NCBI RefSeq assembly: GCF_900102905.1
Contig: NZ_FNFV01000001.1
Coordinates: 69,501-133,500 of the forward strand
DNA length: 64,000 nt
Direction: 5' to 3'
Source: Meinhardsimonia xiamenensis
GTDB lineage: Bacteria > Pseudomonadota > Alphaproteobacteria > Rhodobacterales > Rhodobacteraceae
Shown: in pieces, positions 59,788 through 64,000 of the stretch
Layout of the letters: the number at the start of each line of letters is the position of its first letter
Position numbering within the stretch: the first letter of the stretch is position 1
Notes under the pieces: generated by a model
What the model saw: the letters and a program-made list of their open reading frames with translations, nothing else
What the model was told of the DNA's origin: nothing
Database searches by the model: none
Program-made: the position numbers and the translations under genes

Positions 59788-60291
59788 ATGCGCAACTTTG
59801 ATCTTGCTCCGCTTTATCGTGCGACCGTCGGCTTCGATCAGCTTGCCGACCTGATCGATCGTGTCTTCACCAGCGACGTCAGCCAGCCCGGCTATCCGCC
59901 CTACAACATCGAGAAGACGGCGGACGACGCCTACCGCATCTCGATCGCCGTGGCCGGCTTCAGCGAGGATGAGCTCGCCGTCGAGGTGAAGGACAACACC
60001 CTGATCGTGACCGGCCGCAAGACCGAAACCGAGGAGGAGAAGAACCGCACCTTCCTGCATCGTGGCATCGCCACCCGCGCCTTCGAGCGGCGTTTCACGC
60101 TCGCCGACCATGTGCGGGTGATCGGCGCGACGCTGGAAAACGGCATGCTCCACATCGATCTGCGCCGTGAGATCCCCGAAGCGCTGAAGCCTCGGCGCAT
60201 CGAGATCAACACCGGCAAGACGGTGGAGATGAAGGCCGTGGAGGAGGCGGAAACGGTCGAAGAGGAAAAATCCGCCAAGGCGAAGAACTGA
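59788..60291 (+). CDS. Small heat shock protein, Hsp20/alpha-crystallin family
   Basis: A 167-residue IbpA-like holdase. It begins with MRNFDLAPLYRATVGFDQLA, an N-terminus shared with IbpA. The alpha-crystallin domain is present (AVAGFSEDELAVEVKDNTLI, TFLHRGIATRAFERRFTLAD) and ends with LENGMLHIDLRREIPEALKP. It is about 25-30 residues longer than E. coli IbpA, due to an acidic glutamate-rich tail (EEAETVEEEKSAKAKN) after the KPRRIEI segment, where IxI-type motifs are usual. Its strong AAAGGAGG site and upstream RpoH-like promoter fit heat-shock control. Confidence 0.94.
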   Translation: MRNFDLAPLYRATVGFDQLADLIDRVFTSDVSQPGYPPYNIEKTADDAYRISIAVAGFSEDELAVEVKDNTLIVTGRKTETEEEKNRTFLHRGIATRAFERRFTLADHVRVIGATLENGMLHIDLRREIPEALKPRRIEINTGKTVEMKAVEEAETVEEEKSAKAKN

Positions 60292-60314
60292 TCGCCTGAC
60301 GGAGGTCGTTTCCG

Positions 60315-60345
60315 GGCGCGCATGTGTAGCATGCGCGCCTTTTTT
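60315..60345. terminator. Rho-independent terminator after hsp20
   Basis: A 10-bp perfect stem (GGCGCGCATG at 60315-60324, CATGCGCGCC at 60330-60339), a 5-nt loop and a run of six T (60340-60345). It separates hsp20 from the convergent gene ending at 60351. Confidence 0.85.
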
Positions 60346-60350
60346 GCGCG

Positions 60351-62429
60351 CTACCGCCGACCCTCGCGCAGCCACGCCCCCACGGTCAGAAGCCCCGCCA
60401 GCATCAGGAAGATCCACGGCGAGACGAGCGGCAGCAGCGTGACATCGGCCGTCACATAGGCGCCGCGCGGGGTGATGCCGAGCCAGCCGCGCCCGGCTGC
60501 GGCCCGCCCTGCCCGCACCTGCCTGAGGTCAGGCATGCCTTCCTCGAGCCGCGCCACGCCGCCGCGCGTCGCTTCCACCAGCGGGGCAAGCGCGGACGGC
60601 TCGGCAATCGTCGCCTCGAACTCGCGCGGCGCGGCGGGGCCCACCGCAATCACCGCGTCAAGCTCGCCGTCCGTGAGCCGGTACAGCCCCATCTCGGGCG
60701 CCTGCCAGACGGCCTCGAGACGGCCCGGCGCGACTTCCTCGAGCGTCAGCGTCACCTTGCTGCCGTCCGGGGCGGTCACGGTAACCTCGCGCGCGCCCTC
60801 GCCCAGCGTGCGCCGGACGATGGTGACGGTCGCACCCTCTGCTGTTGCCTGCAGCGCCTCCTCCTCGAGCTCGGGCTCCTTCATCATCCAGTGCGCCAGC
60901 CGCCGCAGAAGCTCGAGCTGCGGCCCGCCGCCCTCGAAGCCCCGGCTCCACAGCCAGGTGTGATCGGAGGCCATGAGCGCGATGCGCCCCTCGCCGACGC
61001 GGTCGAGAATGAGCAAGGGGCGGCCCTCGATGCCCGCCATCACCGTATTGCCCGAGACCGGCTCCACCTCCACCTGCCGGAACCACCGCCCCCAGGCCGG
61101 GCTTTCGCCGCCCTCGCCCTGCGGAGCAAAGTCCTCGAGCCCGGAAGTGACCGGGTGGCGGCGACCGAGCTCGGTGATCGCCGGGCGGAAGCCCTGCTCG
61201 ATCACCCTTCCTGTGGGCACCCCCGGCATCGCTTCGCCAAGCGGCGAGCGGTAGAGGCTCGCGGCGGAGGCGAAATCGGGCCCCGCGGCCACCAGCACCG
61301 CCCCGCCCGCCTCGACATAGCGGCGGACGTTGTCGAGATAGAGCGCGGGCAGGATGCCGCGCAGCTTGTAGCGGTCGAAGACGATGAGATCGAACTCGTC
61401 GATCTTCTCCAGGAACAGCTCGCGGGTCGGGAAGGCGATCAATGACAGCTCGTTGACCGGCACGCCGTCCTGCTTCTCGGGCGGGCGCAGGATGGTGAAA
61501 TGCACCAGATCCACCGCGCTGTCGGATTTCAAGAGGTTGCGCCACACCCGCTCGCCCATGTGCGGCTCGCCGGAGACGAGGAGCACACGCAGCCTGTCGC
61601 GCACGCCGTTGATCTGCACCACGGCGGCATTGTTGCGGTCGGTGAGCTCCCCCTCGGCGGGCGGCACGGCAAAGCGGATCACGTTGATCCCGCCATGCGG
61701 CAGCTCGAGCGGCAGCTCGAGATCCTCCCCCACCGGCACGACAAAGGTCATCTCCTCGCCGCCATCGACCGAGATGTTGAGCTCCGCCCGATCGGCCGGC
61801 GGGGCGGCGCCCTGATCCTCGATGCGCAGGGTGAGCGTGACCGTCTCGCCGAGAATCGCGAATGCGGGCGCATTCTTCACGATGAGCCGCCTGTCCCAAT
61901 CGCCTTCGCGCCCGGTCAGCAGCACATGCAGCGGCGCGGGCAGCGACGGGGCGCGGTCGATGTCATGGAGCTGGCCATCGGTGACGAGCACCGCGCCCGC
62001 AAGCCGCGCGCGCGGCTCCTCGGCCAGCGCCTCGGCAAGACGGCTCATCAGAAGCGTGCCCTCGTTGCCCTCGCCATCGCCCAGCCGGAACACCCTCAGC
62101 TCGGTGTTCGGCAATCGGGCAACTGCCGCCTCGAGCGCTTCTACCGCCGCCGCCGTCTGCGCGGGGCGGTCGGCGAGCTTCTGGCTCGCGCTCTCGTCGA
62201 TGACGGCGATGACGATGTCGCTCAGCGCCTCGCGCTCCTCGCGCTGGAAGGAGGGGTTGGCGAGCGCGGCCAGCACCACCGCTGCGGCCATCGCCCTCAG
62301 CCACCAGCCCGAAAGCCCGCGCCACAGCGCAAGGGCGAGAAACGCGGCCAGCGCCATGCCGAGCCCGGCGACGAAGGCCCAGGGCAGGAGCGGGTCGAAG
62401 ATCACCGATCCGGTCCCTGATCCGATCAC
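60351..62429 (-). CDS. Membrane protein, BatA/glutamine amidotransferase-like type, unknown function
   Basis: A 692-residue protein with hydrophobic helices at both ends (PWAFVAGLGMALAAFLALAL, then RAMAAAVVLAALANPSF, and LVSPWIFLMLAGLLTVGAWL at the C-terminus) and a large extracytoplasmic middle. The middle includes a von Willebrand A-like stretch (DIVIAVIDESASQKLADR) and glutamine amidotransferase-like folds (GILPALYLDNVRRYVEAGGA, VLVAAGPDF, RIALMASDHTWLWSRGFEGG). It resembles the large membrane proteins found with MoxR/DUF58/BatA genes in alphaproteobacteria. Its ATG overlaps the stop of the adjacent DUF4159 gene by 4 bp. Confidence 0.82.
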   Translation of the reverse strand: MIGSGTGSVIFDPLLPWAFVAGLGMALAAFLALALWRGLSGWWLRAMAAAVVLAALANPSFQREEREALSDIVIAVIDESASQKLADRPAQTAAAVEALEAAVARLPNTELRVFRLGDGEGNEGTLLMSRLAEALAEEPRARLAGAVLVTDGQLHDIDRAPSLPAPLHVLLTGREGDWDRRLIVKNAPAFAILGETVTLTLRIEDQGAAPPADRAELNISVDGGEEMTFVVPVGEDLELPLELPHGGINVIRFAVPPAEGELTDRNNAAVVQINGVRDRLRVLLVSGEPHMGERVWRNLLKSDSAVDLVHFTILRPPEKQDGVPVNELSLIAFPTRELFLEKIDEFDLIVFDRYKLRGILPALYLDNVRRYVEAGGAVLVAAGPDFASAASLYRSPLGEAMPGVPTGRVIEQGFRPAITELGRRHPVTSGLEDFAPQGEGGESPAWGRWFRQVEVEPVSGNTVMAGIEGRPLLILDRVGEGRIALMASDHTWLWSRGFEGGGPQLELLRRLAHWMMKEPELEEEALQATAEGATVTIVRRTLGEGAREVTVTAPDGSKVTLTLEEVAPGRLEAVWQAPEMGLYRLTDGELDAVIAVGPAAPREFEATIAEPSALAPLVEATRGGVARLEEGMPDLRQVRAGRAAAGRGWLGITPRGAYVTADVTLLPLVSPWIFLMLAGLLTVGAWLREGRR

Positions 62430-64000
62430 TGGCCGAGCCTCTCCAGAAGGGCGGGCACATGCACCTGATCGGACTTGTAGTTGCCGGTCAGCACATGCAT
62501 CACGAGGTTGACACCGAAGCGATAGGCAAGTTCGCGCTGCCGCTCGCCGCCGAAGCCGCGGCCGACGGGAAACATCGGGTTGCCCGCAGGATCGATCGCC
62601 CAGGCCGCCGCCCAGTCATTGCCGCCGATCACCACGGGCGTGACGTTGTCGTTGAGGTTGCGGAAGGGCATGCCCTCCACCTTCTCCGCATCGGGTGGCG
62701 CCGCCTCCACCCACACATCGCGGGAGGCGTGGCGGCCTGGGAAATCCTGCAAGAGGTAGAAGGTGCGCGTCAGCACATGGTCGGCCGGCACCGGCTCGAG
62801 CGGGGGAATGTCGAGTGCCGCCGCAAGCCGCTGCAGGGCCCGGCCATTGGGGCTTGAGGCGCCGAAACGGGCAATGTCGGCATCGCGCGTGTCGAAGACG
62901 ATCATGCCGCCCGTGCGCAGGAACTGGTTGAGCCTGGCATAGGCCGCCGCCGAGGGCAGCGGCTGGTCGGGCGTCACCGGCCAGTAGAGAAGCGGGTAGA
63001 AGGCAAGCTCGTCACGCTCCAGATCCACCGCCATCGGCTCGGCCGGCTCCACCGAGGTGCGCTGGAAGAGCACGCGGCTGAGCCCGCGCAGCCCGGCCGC
63101 GGCCACCTCATCCACCCGCGCGTTGCCGGTGAGCACATGGGCAAGCGTCACCTCGCGCGTGGCGGCGATGGCGCGCGCGTCGGCCTCGCTCTCTTGCGCG
63201 CGGGCGGCTTCGGGGGCGGGCAGGGCGAGGGCGAGGGCGGCGAGCGCCACCGTTGCCGCCGGGCGCAGGCCGAGCCGGCCCGAGAGCCAGAGCGAGGCGA
63301 GGATGTCGAGCATCAGCATCATCAGCGCGGCGGCGAAGAGGGGACCCGCAAGCATCATCTCGCGCTGGGCGCCCATCCCCTCCACCGGCACCGAAGCAGG
63401 CCAGCGCGCGGGCGCAAGCACGGTGTCGGCGCGCGCGACGTTGACGGCGAGCCGCCGCTCCTCGCCGGCATAAAGGCCGGGGGGCAGGTCGGGGCCAAGC
63501 CGCGCCTCGGCCAGCCGCTCGCCCGGCACGCCGGGAAGCGTGCCTGCATCCTCGATCCGGCCGAAGGCGTCGAGCACCTTCTCGGGCGACCAGACGGTGC
63601 CCGCGAGCTCCTCGGCCGAGGGCTGCGGCGGGCGGGAGGAGACGGCGAGCCGCTCCAGCATCTGCACGAAGAGGCCCGAGAGCGGCAGGCTCGACCATTC
63701 GGCATTGGCGGTGACGTGAAACAGCACGACCTGCCCCGCGCCCATGCGCTTGCGGGTGACAAGCGGCGTGCCGTCGGCGAGCGTGGCGATGACGCGCCCG
63801 GCAAGCTCGGGGTCGGGCTGGGCCAGCACCTGCGCGCGCACGGTCACATCGTCGGGCACAGCAAGGCCGTAGAAGGGCGAGCCCTCGGCGAAGGGGCGCA
63901 GGCGCTTGGGCTCTCCCCAGCTCATGGCACCCCCCACCGTGCGCCCGCCCGCGCGCAGCCGCACCGGCATCAGCGGATCCTCCTCGGCGCGCGAGACATC
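62426..64000 (-). CDS. DUF4159 domain membrane protein, 3' part
   Basis: The last 524 residues of a protein whose 5' end lies beyond the right edge. The visible part has a segment like GATase-type domains (ATLADGTPLVTRKRMGAGQV, VLFHVTANAEWSSLPLSGLF), a transmembrane pair (LAGPLFAAALMMLMLDILAS, LRPAATVALAALALALPAPE), and a C-terminal DUF4159 domain (YARLNQFLRTGGMIVFDTRD, RHASRDVWVEAA, YRFGVNLVMHVLTGNYKSDQ). It sits with the partner above in an operon typical of MoxR-type AAA ATPase/DUF58 loci, whose other genes would be outside the window. Confidence 0.85.
   Translation of the reverse strand, partial: DVSRAEEDPLMPVRLRAGGRTVGGAMSWGEPKRLRPFAEGSPFYGLAVPDDVTVRAQVLAQPDPELAGRVIATLADGTPLVTRKRMGAGQVVLFHVTANAEWSSLPLSGLFVQMLERLAVSSRPPQPSAEELAGTVWSPEKVLDAFGRIEDAGTLPGVPGERLAEARLGPDLPPGLYAGEERRLAVNVARADTVLAPARWPASVPVEGMGAQREMMLAGPLFAAALMMLMLDILASLWLSGRLGLRPAATVALAALALALPAPEAARAQESEADARAIAATREVTLAHVLTGNARVDEVAAAGLRGLSRVLFQRTSVEPAEPMAVDLERDELAFYPLLYWPVTPDQPLPSAAAYARLNQFLRTGGMIVFDTRDADIARFGASSPNGRALQRLAAALDIPPLEPVPADHVLTRTFYLLQDFPGRHASRDVWVEAAPPDAEKVEGMPFRNLNDNVTPVVIGGNDWAAAWAIDPAGNPMFPVGRGFGGERQRELAYRFGVNLVMHVLTGNYKSDQVHVPALLERLGQ

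Overview
The window is a dense, very GC-rich stretch of chromosome from an alphaproteobacterium, most likely a member of the Rhodobacterales (Rhodobacteraceae/Paracoccaceae). This rests on the protein families: a DUF6478 protein, DUF482 and DUF4159 proteins, a FadH of the enterobacterial type, glcDEF, the MlaA/MlaC pair, Tat-exported L,D-transpeptidase, and the hslO-nudix-cca and sfsA-map neighbourhoods. No species can be named. About 65 protein genes are packed with short or negative spacing (many ATGA, GTGA and TGATG junctions). No gene-free stretch reaches 300 bases; the longest is 24828-25094. I see no tRNA or rRNA gene, CRISPR array, insertion sequence, prophage or integrase.

Left part (1-25 kb): 5' end of accD, a CPBP membrane protease, ilvD, a lipoprotein and two little-known proteins (one DUF6478), fadH with a LysR regulator, an OmpA/DUF4892 protein in an operon with a GNAT enzyme and a CinA-like protein, then sfsA-map and rsmD. 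A redox pair (flavoprotein reductase, peroxiredoxin) is followed by a four-gene minus-strand operon (ridA-like, glycerophosphodiesterase, DUF482, pterin dehydratase), the mlaA-mlaC pair, a soluble hybrid histidine kinase, yaaA and recQ. A GC-rich palindromic repeat occurs three times here, outside genes.

Middle part (25-45 kb): a plus-strand group with a thioesterase, a UMF1-type MFS transporter, mepA, a phytase-like esterase and the queuosine precursor transporter. Then come a compact structured transcript with a tiny ORF and terminator just upstream of arfB, a complete peptide/nickel-type ABC importer operon with a prolyl iminopeptidase just upstream, ubiG, a MarR-nitrilase-glutaredoxin operon, comF, a methyltransferase, hemH, and an envelope cluster of two L,D-transpeptidases flanking a CAP-domain lipoprotein.

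Right part (45-64 kb): an RNA methyltransferase with two tandem ABC exporters (probably a heterodimer), a LysE exporter, the cca-nudix-hslO operon, a second Nudix enzyme, a TetR/NAD-binding protein pair separated by two identical-type operator palindromes, glcDEF (glycolate oxidase), a secreted trypsin-like protease, a heat-shock hsp20 gene with a sigma-32-like promoter, and two large membrane proteins of the BatA/DUF4159 type running off the right edge.

Most genes are housekeeping or metabolic. The least explained material is the leader upstream of arfB, the dispersed palindromes, the DUF6478 pair, and the internally repeated N-terminus of one ABC permease.
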